DNA of 64,000 nt from ZC4RG20 sp036381515 (GTDB lineage: Bacteria; Pseudomonadota; Gammaproteobacteria; Steroidobacterales; Rariloculaceae). Of the stretch, positions 25,198-33,906 are shown piece by piece (within the stretch, counting starts at the first letter, position 1; every line of letters begins with the position of its first letter). The notes beneath the pieces were generated by a model. The model did not search any database. It had not been told where the DNA came from and saw only the letters and a program-made list of their open reading frames with translations. Location of the stretch: assembly GCA_036381515.1 (NCBI GenBank), contig DASVCR010000114.1, positions 1 through 64,000 of the forward strand, given 5' to 3'. Both the position numbers and the translations under genes were made by a program.

Positions 25198-26562
25198 ATG
25201 AGCAACGATCCGCGCGAAACGCTCGCCGGCAGCCCGATGAGCCGGCTGCAGATCATCGCCGTCGGAATTACGATCGCGTTGAACGCGCTAGATGGATTCG
25301 ACGTGCTGTCGATCAGCTTCGCGTCGCCCGGCATCGCCGCCGAATGGGGCATCGATCCGGCCGCGCTCGGCTTCGTGCTGTCGATGGAGCTGATCGGCAT
25401 GTCGCTCGGCTCGGTGCTCCTCGGCGGCGTCGCGGACAAGATAGGACGTCGCGGAACGATGCTCGGCTGCCTCGTGCTGATGGCGGTCGGCATGCTCATG
25501 GTGACGACGACCCGCGGCGTCGTCGACCTGTCCTTTTGGCGGATCGTGACCGGGATCGGTATCGGCGGCATGCTCGCGGCGACCGCCGCCGTCGCGGCCG
25601 AATTCTCGAACCGCAGGCGACGCGATCTCTGCGTCTCGCTGATGGCGATCGGTTATCCGATCGGAGCCGTGGTCGGCGGCTCGATCGCCGCGGATCTCCT
25701 CGGCCAGTACGGGTGGCGGTCGGTGTTCTACTTCGGCGCGGCGGCGACGGCGTTGTTCATTCCGATCGTGTTCCTCTTCGTGCCGGAGTCCGTGCATTGG
25801 CTCGCGCGGAAGCAGCCCGACGGCGCGCTCGAGCGGATCAACCGTACGCTCGCAAGGATGCGCCACGCGGCGATTCAGGCGTTGCCCGAGCTTTCGTCCG
25901 ACGCTCGTCAACGCAGCATCTCGGACATCCTCGCACCGGGGTTGCTCGGCACGACGGTGATCGTCGCCGCGGCCTACTTCTTCCACATCATGACGTTCTA
26001 CTTCGTCCTGAAGTGGGTGCCGAAGATCGTCGCGGACATGGGGTTCGCGGCATCGTCCGCAGCCGGCGTGCTGGTGTGGGCGAACGTCGGCGGCGCGATC
26101 GGCGGCGCGGTGCTCGGCATTCTGACGCAGCGTTTCAACGTGAAGGCGCTGACGATCGGCGCGATGCTGCTGTCGACGGTCCTCGTCGCGGTCTTCGGGC
26201 GCTCGCCGGAGGATCTCGCGCGCCTGTCTATGTTGTGTGCCTTCGCCGGCTTCTTCACGAACGGCGCGATCGTCGGCATGTATGCGATTTTCGCGAAGGC
26301 ATTCCCGACGCACGTGCGTGCGACGGGCACGGGCGTCAGCATCGGCGTCGGTCGCGGCGGATCCGTGCTCGGCCCGATCATTGCGGGGTTCCTGTTCGAC
26401 GGCGGCGTCGGGCTGCCGACGGTGGCGCTCGTGATGGGCTTCGGCTCGCTGCTCGCCGCCGGCGTGCTGATGCTCTTGAAGCTCGAGCCGACGGGGCCGG
26501 AGACGGCGGAGGGCGCGCGGGCGAAACGGGTGTCCCTGTCGCAAGCGTCGGCGTCGGCGTAA
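25198..26562 (+). CDS. MFS transporter, aromatic acid:H+ symporter (AAHS) type
   Basis: This 454-residue, 12-TM protein starts at ATG 25198 after AAGGGGGAGTTCC. TM1 carries NALDGFDVLSISFASPG, the DGFD motif typical of PcaK/BenK-type carriers; GGVADKIGRRG is the loop 2-3 motif and SVHWLARKQP follows TM6. AAHS carriers import benzoates, hydroxybenzoates and related acids. It ends the DUF6152 gene set, suggesting that the set acts on an aromatic or similar acid. Confidence 0.9.
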   Translation: MSNDPRETLAGSPMSRLQIIAVGITIALNALDGFDVLSISFASPGIAAEWGIDPAALGFVLSMELIGMSLGSVLLGGVADKIGRRGTMLGCLVLMAVGMLMVTTTRGVVDLSFWRIVTGIGIGGMLAATAAVAAEFSNRRRRDLCVSLMAIGYPIGAVVGGSIAADLLGQYGWRSVFYFGAAATALFIPIVFLFVPESVHWLARKQPDGALERINRTLARMRHAAIQALPELSSDARQRSISDILAPGLLGTTVIVAAAYFFHIMTFYFVLKWVPKIVADMGFAASSAAGVLVWANVGGAIGGAVLGILTQRFNVKALTIGAMLLSTVLVAVFGRSPEDLARLSMLCAFAGFFTNGAIVGMYAIFAKAFPTHVRATGTGVSIGVGRGGSVLGPIIAGFLFDGGVGLPTVALVMGFGSLLAAGVLMLLKLEPTGPETAEGARAKRVSLSQASASA

Positions 26563-26672
26563 TCCCGGCAGGCCGCTCGTTTACTCTTCCCGCAGCGCTC
26601 GTGTCGGATCGATGCGTCGTATGCCTGTCGGCGCGGAGCGAAGCTGGGACGAGGGTAGGGCGTGTCGATGGC

Positions 26673-26697
26673 GGGACACGGATTTCGGTTCCGGGAC
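26673..26697 (+). repeat. 25-base diverged repeat, copy 1
   Basis: The pattern is GGGACAC, a variable 4-base stretch, TTCGG, one variable base, then TCCGGGAC. It matches 26942-26966 at 21 of 25 positions by eye. The two copies, 269 bases apart, bracket the double-palindrome copy and may be remnants of mobile-element ends. Confidence 0.6.
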
Positions 26698-26784
26698 GGC
26701 GCTTCCCGCCCTTGTGCCGCGCTGCTCCCGAGCCGCCTTCCATTGTTCGGGAGCGGAGCGCTCGAACATGCTCGGCGAAACGGC

Positions 26785-26841
26785 CCTCCGCGGAGGGATT
26801 TCTCAAATGAGAATTGCTTCGTAAACGCCTCCGCTGAAGCG
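26785..26841 (+). repeat. Dispersed double-palindrome element, copy 2
   Basis: This 57-base element has left arm CCTCCGCGGAGG, central hairpin TTCTCAAATGAGAA (perfect 6 bp arms around AA) and a right arm CGCCTCCGCTGAAGCG that is only partly palindromic. Same orientation as copies 1 and 3. Unlike them, it is not followed by the second conserved block but by a tandem repeat. Confidence 0.8.
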
Positions 26842-26846
26842 TTTTT

Positions 26847-26889
26847 GAAGATCCCGTGAGCCAGGCTTAGAAGATCCCGTGAGCCAGGC
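26847..26889 (+). repeat. Two perfect 20-base tandem copies
   Basis: GAAGATCCCGTGAGCCAGGC occurs at 26847-26866 and again at 26870-26889, separated by TTA (23-base period). It starts five bases after double-palindrome copy 2. There is no third copy in this spacer. Confidence 0.9.
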
Positions 26890-26941
26890 GTCGTCTGTCA
26901 GGCTCGACGATATGTAAGGAGGCGTCAACGATCCCGCACAT

Positions 26942-26966
26942 GGGACACAGCGTTCGGATCCGGGAC
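26942..26966 (+). repeat. 25-base diverged repeat, copy 2
   Basis: Partner of 26673-26697 (21 of 25 bases identical by eye). It continues with another ACACAC-like extension not found in copy 1. Confidence 0.6.
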
Positions 26967-27125
26967 ACACTCGCTCGGACCGACGCCCGTCAGAGCCCGC
27001 GACGCCAAACGTATCAGAGGGTTGTGCACGCGCGAAAGCAGGGCATGCTTGTTGCTGAGCCCTTCGAATCGATGGGCCGCAGACGCCCAAGGCGAACCCG
27101 CGAAGAATAAAGAGTCGTGGCCACG

Positions 27126-29564
27126 ATGGACACCCTGCTTCACGATCTGCGCCTGGCGAGCCGGACGCTCGTCAAGCATCCGGGGTTCACCTTCGCCGCG
27201 GTCGTGACGCTCGCGCTCGGCGTTGGCGTGAACACCGCCGTGTTCAGCGTCGTCGACGGCGTCATGCTGCGGCCGCTGCCGTATCCGGAGCCGGAACGCG
27301 TCGTCTACCTCGTGCGCGAGCTGCCGCCGCCGTATGGACAAAGCCCGGCGCTCAACGGCTTCAAGTATGACTACTATCGCCGCAACACGACCGTGTTCGA
27401 GGCGATGGCGTTGCACGAGCCGTGGGCGACGGAGATCGGGGAGGGCGACGTTCCGGAGGAGGCGCGAGGTCTCAGAGCGTCCGCCGGCTTCTTCGACGTG
27501 AACGGGATTCAGCCGGCGCTCGGCCGCGCGTTCAGCGCCGACGAGGACGTGCCCGGCGCCGCGCCCGTCGTCGTGATCAGCGACGCGCTGTGGCGGGCGC
27601 GGTTCGGCGCGGACCCGGGCGTGCTCGGCCGGACGATCCGGCTCGGCGGCGAGGCGCATACGATCGTCGGCGTGATGCCCGCGGACTTTCGCTTTCCGGA
27701 AGCGCCCGCGTCTACCGACTTCGTCGTGCCGTATCGGCTCGACCCGGACATCCGCAATCTCAGCCACGTGCACCGCGGCCGGGCTCGGTTACGTGCGGGC
27801 GTATCGCGGGAGGCTGCGTTGGCCGAGCTCGCAGCCGTCTCGGCCCGACTCCGCGAGGATCACCCGGAGGTGCTCGGCGAGAACGTGCCCGGCCTCCGCT
27901 TCACGGACTTCACGGCCGTGCACGTCGGGAACATCGCCGCGGCGCTCTGGCTGCTGCTTGGGACCGTCACGTTCGTGCTGTTGATCGCGTGTGCGAACGT
28001 CGCAAGCCTGCTGCTCGCGAGATCCGCTGCACGGCAGCGCGAGCTCGCGATCCGGGCCGCGATCGGAGCCGGCCGCGGGCGTCTCGCACGTCAGCTGCTG
28101 ACGGAGAGTCTGCTGCTCGCGCTCATCGCAGCCGGCGTTGGGCTGTTGGTCGGGCAATGGACGCTCGACCTCATGCTCGCGCTCGCGCCGGGCGACCTGC
28201 CGCGGGCGGACGAGATCGGGCTCGACGCACGCGTGCTCGGCTTCACGCTCGGCATCGCGGTACTGTCGGGCGTGCTGTTCGGCTCGGCGGCGGCGCTGCA
28301 GGTCGGGCGCGGCGATTTGAACCGCGAGTTGCGCGACGCGGGCGCGAGAAGCACGCGCGGGCGCGCCGGCCGCCGTGTGCTGTCGTCGATCGCCGCAGGT
28401 GAGGTTGCCGTGGCGGTCGTGCTGCTCGCCGGCGCGGGGCTCCTGATCGCGAGCTTCGCTGAGCTCACCCGAGCGGATCCGGGATTCGAGCCCGACGGCG
28501 TCTACGTCGCGCAGTTCCCGCGCACACCGGATGGCTATACGCCGGCGCAGGTGTGGAGCTTCGAGCGGCAGGCGTTGGAACGGATCCGGGCGCTGCCGGG
28601 TGTGACCTCGGCGGCGGTGACCTCGCTCGTCCCGCTGCGCGGGCAGATCAACATGCCGATCAGCGTGGTCGGACGGCCCGAGGCGTCCGGCAGCGTTCAG
28701 TACCGCGCGATCTCGTCCGAGTACTTCGATGCATTGCGCGTGCCGATGACGCGCGGCCGCAGATTCGTCGCCGACGACGAAGCGGCACAGGCTGCGCCCG
28801 TAGTGATCGTCAACGACGCATTTGCGCGCGCGGCCTTCGGCGACGCAAATCCGCTCGGTGAGCGGGTGGAGATCGGTGCGATCGGCGGCGTAGAGCGGCT
28901 GCCGGGCTTCGACGACCCGGTGCGCGAGATCGTCGGCGTCGTCGCGGATATGCAGGAGCTCGGCCTCGGGACGAGCCCGAGCCCGACCGTCTACGTGCCG
29001 CGCGCTCAGCTTACGGGTAGCGTGGGTCGGCTCGGCGCGTTCGTGATACGCGCCGAGGCCGAGGCCGGACTCGCGTCGAGCGTGCTCGGCGTGATTCGCG
29101 AGGTCGATCCCCGTGTGCCGGCGCCCGAGTGGAGCAGCATGATCGACGTCGTGGGCATCTCGGTCGCGCAGCCGCGCTTTTACACGGTTCTGCTGAGCGT
29201 CTTCGCGGGACTCGCCTTGACGCTCGCGGCGATCGGCATCTACGGGGTCGTCACCTTCACGGTGCGGCAGCGGACCGACGAGATCGGTATCCGCTCGGTG
29301 CTCGGGGGCGACCCGCGCGGCGTGCTCGCGCTCGTCCTGCGTCAGGCGCTCGTCCCCGTGCTGATCGGGCTCGGGATCGGGCTCGCCGCGGCGCTGGTGC
29401 TGACACGGCTGCTGCGGGGCCTGCTCTTTGGCGTCGATGCGGCGGATCCTGCGACGCTCGGCGCAGCGGCCCTCTCGCTGCTCGCCGTCGCATTCGTCGC
29501 GATATGGATACCGGCCCGACGCGCCGCGCGCGTCGACCCGCTCATCGCTTTGCGCAACGAGTGA
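27126..29564 (+). CDS. ADOP-type ABC permease (duplicated FtsX/MacB domains)
   Basis: This 812-residue protein has two FtsX-type permease halves. The N-terminus MDTLLHDLRLASRTLVKHPG, TM1 (FAAVVTLALGVGVNTAVFSVV) and a MacB-like periplasmic domain are followed by the core FVLLIACANVASLLLARSAARQRELAIRAAIGAGRGRL. A second half has its own periplasmic domain and TMs ending IPARRAARVDPLIALRNE. This is the acidobacterial duplicated orphan permease layout; the ATPase is normally encoded elsewhere, and none is adjacent. I chose ATG 27126, which gives the family N-terminus, over GTG 27117. The gene stands alone and is bracketed by two repeat copies. Confidence 0.88.
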   Translation: MDTLLHDLRLASRTLVKHPGFTFAAVVTLALGVGVNTAVFSVVDGVMLRPLPYPEPERVVYLVRELPPPYGQSPALNGFKYDYYRRNTTVFEAMALHEPWATEIGEGDVPEEARGLRASAGFFDVNGIQPALGRAFSADEDVPGAAPVVVISDALWRARFGADPGVLGRTIRLGGEAHTIVGVMPADFRFPEAPASTDFVVPYRLDPDIRNLSHVHRGRARLRAGVSREAALAELAAVSARLREDHPEVLGENVPGLRFTDFTAVHVGNIAAALWLLLGTVTFVLLIACANVASLLLARSAARQRELAIRAAIGAGRGRLARQLLTESLLLALIAAGVGLLVGQWTLDLMLALAPGDLPRADEIGLDARVLGFTLGIAVLSGVLFGSAAALQVGRGDLNRELRDAGARSTRGRAGRRVLSSIAAGEVAVAVVLLAGAGLLIASFAELTRADPGFEPDGVYVAQFPRTPDGYTPAQVWSFERQALERIRALPGVTSAAVTSLVPLRGQINMPISVVGRPEASGSVQYRAISSEYFDALRVPMTRGRRFVADDEAAQAAPVVIVNDAFARAAFGDANPLGERVEIGAIGGVERLPGFDDPVREIVGVVADMQELGLGTSPSPTVYVPRAQLTGSVGRLGAFVIRAEAEAGLASSVLGVIREVDPRVPAPEWSSMIDVVGISVAQPRFYTVLLSVFAGLALTLAAIGIYGVVTFTVRQRTDEIGIRSVLGGDPRGVLALVLRQALVPVLIGLGIGLAAALVLTRLLRGLLFGVDAADPATLGAAALSLLAVAFVAIWIPARRAARVDPLIALRNE

Positions 29565-29709
29565 CATCGGGCTCGAACCGTGCGCGCTCGTGAGGATCGC
29601 GAAGTCACGCGGCTCTCGATCCCCGATCCCGCGCCGCGCGGATTACTCTGCCCGCCCCAAGGAACCCCAGCCCAGCTCCAAGCAACCCCGACGAAGCGGG
29701 ACGGTCACG

Positions 29710-29766
29710 CCTCCGCAGAGGGATTTCTCAAATGAAAATCGTTCCACAAATGTCTCCGCGGAAGCG
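29710..29766 (+). repeat. Dispersed double-palindrome element, copy 3
   Basis: This 57-base copy matches copies 1 and 2, but its left palindrome (CCTCCGCAGAGG) and central hairpin (TTCTCAAATGAAAA) each carry a disrupting base. The right arm TCTCCGCGGAAGCG keeps the CCGCGG core. Direct orientation relative to copy 2, with the ABC permease gene between them. Confidence 0.8.
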
Positions 29767-29856
29767 CGGTTCCGCGCTGGATGCCGGCGCCCGGCTCGCC
29801 GCCGACCGAGGACGGTCCAGCGCTGACCGGTCCGGGTGTCGTCCGCCCGTCGCAGA

Positions 29857-29924
29857 GATTCATCCCGCTCATCAGAGAAATCGACGTTGTATGGCTATGG
29901 CGCTCGGCGCTCGTGTTGCAATTC
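29857..29924 (+). repeat. Second conserved block of the composite repeat, copy 2
   Basis: It aligns with 4773-4835 through GATTCATC, AGAAATCGACGTTGT and CTCGTGTTGCAATTC, with a few extra bases in the middle. It lies 90 bases downstream of double-palindrome copy 3. Confidence 0.7.
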
Positions 29925-30067
29925 GATGGGGACGGTGCCAGCGCAGGGCTGGCTTTGATCGAGTCGCTCGAAGGGGCGAGACGAGGAAACCCTGGGCGTT
30001 GGTCCAAATGCGAAGCCGTGAACGGGGTGAGACAATACCGGCAACCGCATCACGAGGAGATTGCTCC

Positions 30068-30499
30068 ATGAGCCACAATCTCGCCCGCCATCCGATACAC
30101 TTGGGCGTCGGCGCGACCGCCGTCAGCGAGCCCGAGTTCACCGGGCTCGAGTGGTACGAGCAGTACATGCAGCGTCACGCGAGCGACGGGCTCGAAGGCC
30201 GGCTCGTGTCGATGTTCTCCTTCGACGCGCCCTGGGACAGCTGGGAGGTGCACCCGAACGGCCATGAGGTCGTGATCTGCACCGAGGGCGAGATCACGCT
30301 CGTGCAGGAGATCGACGGTAAGGAAGTGCGCACGACGCTGCGGCCCGGGGAGTATGCGATCAATCCGCCCGGCGTCTGGCATACCGCCGATGTAGCCGGT
30401 CGTGCGACCGCAGTGTTCATTACTGCGGGTGCCGGCACACAAGGGCGACCGCGAGCCTCGGCGCAAGCGCCCGGCGTCGGCAGGCATCCGAGTAGCTGA
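30068..30499 (+). CDS. Single-domain cupin protein
   Basis: This 143-residue cytoplasmic protein starts at ATG 30068, preceded by GAGGAGATTGCTCC. Cupin motif 1 is EVHPNGHEVVICTEGEITLV (His, His, Glu metal ligands in order), and motif 2 is LRPGEYAINPPGVWHTADV with the last His ligand. The C-terminal 20 residues look disordered. Small cupins of this type include isomerases, dioxygenases and sugar-binding proteins, and nothing here picks one. It is convergent with the NHL-propeller gene. Confidence 0.85.
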   Translation: MSHNLARHPIHLGVGATAVSEPEFTGLEWYEQYMQRHASDGLEGRLVSMFSFDAPWDSWEVHPNGHEVVICTEGEITLVQEIDGKEVRTTLRPGEYAINPPGVWHTADVAGRATAVFITAGAGTQGRPRASAQAPGVGRHPSS

Positions 30500-30549
30500 A
30501 TACGTGTTCTCGCGGCGGCCTTCGCAGGGGCACGCCGCGAGGGAAGCCC

Positions 30550-31680
30550 TTACTCCGTCTGTACCCGCACGAACTTCTGCACCCGGCGGTTGTTGACGAT
30601 CTCCGCCGTGTAGAGATTCCCTCTCGAATCGACGGCGATGTGATGGACGATGTCGAGCTCGCCGGCGCTCGTGCCCTTCGAGCCGACGACGCCGATTTGC
30701 GTCATCGACTGTCGATCGAAGATCACGACTCGCATCGCCCCCGAGTCGACGACGTGAAGGAGCGCCTGGGCCGGATCCGGCGAGAACGCGAAGCCCGCCG
30801 GCACCGGGACGACGTCGCTTCCTTCGTTCGTCACGCGGACCTGTCGCAGGAACTCGCCGTCGGGCGTGAACAGCTGGATGCGGTTGTTGATCCGATCGGC
30901 GACGTAGACGACGCCGTCGTTCGAGACCTTGATCGCGTGGGGTAAGCCGAACTCGGGCGGACCCTCGGGCGTCGTCTGCGGCTGCGGGGTCGGCACGTTC
31001 GGCGCGAACGTCGGCGGCGGCGGGTTGCCGAACGCGCCCCACATGCGCTTGAACGCGCCGGTCTCCGAGTCGAACACGATGACGCGCTTGTTGCCGTAGC
31101 CGTCGGCGACGTAGATCTCCTTCGCGTCGGTGTCGACGAAGGCGTCGGTGGCCTGATGCACGTTCTCGGTGTCGAGGTTACCGGTGCTTCGGCCGCTCTC
31201 GCCGATCTGCATCACGAGCTCGCCGTCCATCGTGAACTTCATGATCATGTCGTCGCTGACGCCGGGCGTCGTGGGCCGGGGCCAGCCGGCGCGGCCGCCG
31301 AGCCACACGAAGTCGTTCGCGTCGACGAAGATGCCGTGCTCGCGTCCGAGCCACGGCGTGCCTTCGTCCGGTCCGCCCCAGCTCCGCAGGAGGTTCCCCT
31401 CCTGATCGAACTGGAGCACCGGCGGCGCGGCGTTCGCCCGCTGCTCCGCGGGAATCGATTGCGGCACATGCAGCACCCAGACGTTGTCGTTGCGGTCGAC
31501 CGAGACCGACGTCACCTCGCCGAGCACCCAGTCGTTCGGCAGGGTCGGCCACGTCGGGTCCACTTCGTACTGCGGCGGACGCGCGGCGGGCTGGGCGCGG
31601 CTCACGTGGGCGACGCAGAGCGCGAAGGCCGGCAGCACGACCGCGCAGGCACGCGGCCACGAAAGACGTGTGATGTTCAT
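30550..31680 (-). CDS. Secreted NHL-repeat beta-propeller protein
   Basis: This 376-residue protein has a signal peptide ending SRAQ (residue 30). NHL-type blades repeat through the chain: VSVDRNDNVWVLHVPQ, HGIFVDANDFVWLGG, DAFVDTDAKEIYVADGYGNKRVIVFD, HAIKVSNDGVVYVADRINNRIQLF and HHIAVDSRGNLYTAEIVNNRRVQKF. This resembles the propeller of peptidyl-hydroxyglycine lyase-like proteins. It is likely periplasmic and a binding protein or lyase. It is the last gene of the minus operon that starts at 34442. Confidence 0.85.
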   Translation of the reverse strand: MNITRLSWPRACAVVLPAFALCVAHVSRAQPAARPPQYEVDPTWPTLPNDWVLGEVTSVSVDRNDNVWVLHVPQSIPAEQRANAAPPVLQFDQEGNLLRSWGGPDEGTPWLGREHGIFVDANDFVWLGGRAGWPRPTTPGVSDDMIMKFTMDGELVMQIGESGRSTGNLDTENVHQATDAFVDTDAKEIYVADGYGNKRVIVFDSETGAFKRMWGAFGNPPPPTFAPNVPTPQPQTTPEGPPEFGLPHAIKVSNDGVVYVADRINNRIQLFTPDGEFLRQVRVTNEGSDVVPVPAGFAFSPDPAQALLHVVDSGAMRVVIFDRQSMTQIGVVGSKGTSAGELDIVHHIAVDSRGNLYTAEIVNNRRVQKFVRVQTE

Positions 31681-31727
31681 CGTGCGACTCGATACGGCGG
31701 ATCAATCGGTGAACGGAGCATGACGGT

Positions 31728-32846
31728 TCAGCGCAGCGAGCGGTCGTCGCAAGCGTCGGTCTGATACGGAACGTTCGACGGGTAAACGACATCGGAGCCG
31801 GTGTACGGCTCGACGAAGTAGAGCGGGTCGACGGCGACGAACTCGCGCCTGAGCGCCATCGATTCGACATCGAGCGAGAAGCGCTCGGTAAGCTCGAGGG
31901 CCTCGCTGTGGACCAGGCCGCGCGTGAGCGGCCCCGCGCGCACGCCGACCGTGTGCACGATCAGCACGTCGTTCTCCCAGCGCCCGATCGAATGACCGGT
32001 GAGGCTCGGCTCGGGATCGTCGGGATGATCGGCCTGGTCGAGATGAATCGTCCGCGCGTAGCCGAACTTGCCGTACTCGAGGCGGATCGTCTTCTCGTCC
32101 TGCGTGATGCGGTTGACCGGGCTGTCGTAGCTCCAGTCCATGACGATGCTGATCGGCTCGCAGCGCATCGCGGGATTCGGCGCCGCAGCGGCGGCCGCGG
32201 CGGCCGCCTGGCCGGCCTCGGTCAGCGGCACGCGGCCGGTGAAGAGCCGGGAAGCGGCCTCGGGTGAGAACAGCGACTCGTCGGGACGGCGGCCCGGCGA
32301 TGCCGAGGTCTCGGCCTCTTCGGCGGCGGCCTGCGCTTCGCTGAGCGGCACGAGCGCACCGTGCACGCCGCGCGGGTCGGCCATGACGAGCTGCTCGGCG
32401 GCCCAAAGACCCGCGATGTTCGGGTCGCCGTTCGGCAGGCGCGCCGTACGCGGCGTCGACGGCACCGCGACCGGCGGTATGCGCTGGCCGTAGCGGTCGA
32501 TCGAGCTGCCGTCGGCGAAGACGAGCGTGCTGACGTAACAGGCTCCGGGATCGTTGCGGTCGGGCGCGCCCTTGATCGTGACCTCTTCGCCCACCGCGAA
32601 CATCGCGGGCGTCCAGCCCGAGCGCCGCAGCGTCGTCGCCGAGCGCATCTCGCAACGCATCGCGACGCGCTCGCCGTCGGCGCCGGTCACGTCGAGATAG
32701 AGCCACGAGTGGGGATTCACGAACGCGACGTCGCTGATCGTGCCGGTAATCTCGATCTCCTTCGTCATGTCGAAGGTGCCGAAGCCGTGATGCGCGAAGG
32801 CGGAGGGCGTGCAGAAGGCAAGCACGACGAAGAGGTTCGATCTCAC
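31728..32846 (-). CDS. DUF6152 fused to a GHWEGD-type domain
   Basis: This 372-residue protein has a signal peptide ending SAFA, then HHGFGTFDM and DVAFVNPHSWLYLDV, the DUF6152 signature, to about residue 115. A linker (Pro, then Ala-rich around 208-222) leads to the second domain, where the group motif reads TGHSIGRWENDVLIVHTVGV, followed by ALELTERFSLDVESMALRREF. It is a close paralogue of the fusion at 53743. GGAGG lies just upstream of ATG 32846. It is periplasmic and its function is unknown. Confidence 0.8.
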   Translation of the reverse strand: MRSNLFVVLAFCTPSAFAHHGFGTFDMTKEIEITGTISDVAFVNPHSWLYLDVTGADGERVAMRCEMRSATTLRRSGWTPAMFAVGEEVTIKGAPDRNDPGACYVSTLVFADGSSIDRYGQRIPPVAVPSTPRTARLPNGDPNIAGLWAAEQLVMADPRGVHGALVPLSEAQAAAEEAETSASPGRRPDESLFSPEAASRLFTGRVPLTEAGQAAAAAAAAAPNPAMRCEPISIVMDWSYDSPVNRITQDEKTIRLEYGKFGYARTIHLDQADHPDDPEPSLTGHSIGRWENDVLIVHTVGVRAGPLTRGLVHSEALELTERFSLDVESMALRREFVAVDPLYFVEPYTGSDVVYPSNVPYQTDACDDRSLR

Positions 32847-32880
32847 CGGCGGACCTCCTTTCTAAGGGGCTGTGACCGCG

Positions 32881-33906
32881 TCACGTGTCGATACCGAGCT
32901 CTCGGCGCACCAGGCGCGCGCCTTCGACGAGCGCGCAAAGCTTTCCGAACGCAACGTCGCGCTCGAGGTACTTCATGCCGCAATCCGGCGCCGCGACGAG
33001 CCGCGACGGCGGAAGGTGCCGCAGCGCGGCGCGGATCCTGTCCGCGACCGTTTCCGCCGGCTCGACGCCGGCGCTGCCGAGATCGAGCACGCCGAGCACG
33101 ACCGTCTTGTTCGCGAGCTCGGCGAGCACGCCGACGTCGAGGCGCGGCTGCGCCGCTTCGATCGAGATCTGCGTCGCCGCCGTGTCGGCGAGCGGCGTCA
33201 GGAACGCATAGCGGCCGGGCTTGTGCGAAACGAGCGCGGCGTAGCCGAAGCAGACGTGGACGGCGGTCGTCGCCTCGAGCCCTTCGAGCGCGCGGTTGAT
33301 CGCGCGGACGGCATAGCGCCGCGCGGCCTCGACGCGCGACTCGAGCCACGGCTCGTCGAGCTGAATGACGTCGGCGCCCGCGGCCTCGACGTCCTTCGCC
33401 TCGGCGTTGACGGCTTCGGCGAACGCGATCGCGAGCGCCTCGTCGTCCCGATAGTGCTCGTCGTCCGCCTGCTGAGCGAGCGTGAACGGTCCCGGCAGCG
33501 TGACCCGGATCCGGCGCGACGTCGCAGCGCGCAGGAACTCGACGTCGCGGACGAGCACGGGCCGCGGGCGATGCACCGGGCCGACGATTCGCGGCACGAC
33601 CGAGCGCTTGCCGAGCCGGTTCACGATCGAGCCGGGACGCTCGAGGTCGATGCCTTCGAGCGCCGTCGCGAAGCGGTTCGAGTAGCTCTCGCGCCGGACC
33701 TCGCCGTCGGTGATCACGTCGACGCCGGCGCGCTCCATGTCGCGGATCGCGAGCAGCGCCGCCTCGTCCTGAGCGGCTTCGAGCCGGTCCGGCGCGACGC
33801 GCCAGAGCGCCTGGTCGCGCACGCGCGGCACCCTGCCGGCGAGGCGCGAGCGGTCGATCAGCCAGTCCGGCTGCGGATAGCTGCCGACGACCGTCGTCTC
33901 GATCAT
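32881..33906 (-). CDS. Cobalamin-independent methionine synthase (MetE C-terminal) family protein
   Basis: This 341-residue protein corresponds to the catalytic C-terminal barrel of MetE without the N-terminal half. It shows TTVVGSYPQPDWLI, DVITDGEVRRESYSNRF, VTLPGPFTLAQQ, IQLDEPWLE, AVHVCFGYAAL (His and Cys zinc ligands) and LVAAPDCGMKYL (second Cys). These short proteins transfer methyl groups from methyl-folate or other donors to a thiol. The start overlaps the VOC gene stop (ATGA). Near the LigM-like demethylase, a one-carbon role is plausible but unproven. Confidence 0.88.
   Translation of the reverse strand: MIETTVVGSYPQPDWLIDRSRLAGRVPRVRDQALWRVAPDRLEAAQDEAALLAIRDMERAGVDVITDGEVRRESYSNRFATALEGIDLERPGSIVNRLGKRSVVPRIVGPVHRPRPVLVRDVEFLRAATSRRIRVTLPGPFTLAQQADDEHYRDDEALAIAFAEAVNAEAKDVEAAGADVIQLDEPWLESRVEAARRYAVRAINRALEGLEATTAVHVCFGYAALVSHKPGRYAFLTPLADTAATQISIEAAQPRLDVGVLAELANKTVVLGVLDLGSAGVEPAETVADRIRAALRHLPPSRLVAAPDCGMKYLERDVAFGKLCALVEGARLVRRELGIDT

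Larger units (their letters stand above)
26563..27125. other. Repeat-rich noncoding spacer
   Basis: No convincing gene lies here. It holds a diverged 25-base repeat pair (26673-26697 and 26942-26966), double-palindrome copy 2 (26785-26841) and a 20-base tandem repeat (26847-26889). Short open frames across it lack SDs and recognisable products. Confidence 0.6.
29565..30067. other. Noncoding spacer holding repeat copy 3
   Basis: The 503-base gap between the ABC permease and the cupin gene holds double-palindrome copy 3 and the second conserved block. I see no gene, only short frames with unlikely composition. Confidence 0.6.

Noticed and set aside
26801..26820. A Fur-box-like string (AAATGAGAATTG) inside the double palindrome
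   Set aside because: The same string recurs as part of a hairpin in all three repeat copies, with no iron genes nearby; the match is only a half site.
27050..27090. A CCCTTCGAATCG string resembling a tRNA T-loop
   Set aside because: No acceptor, anticodon or D-arm pairing can be drawn around it.
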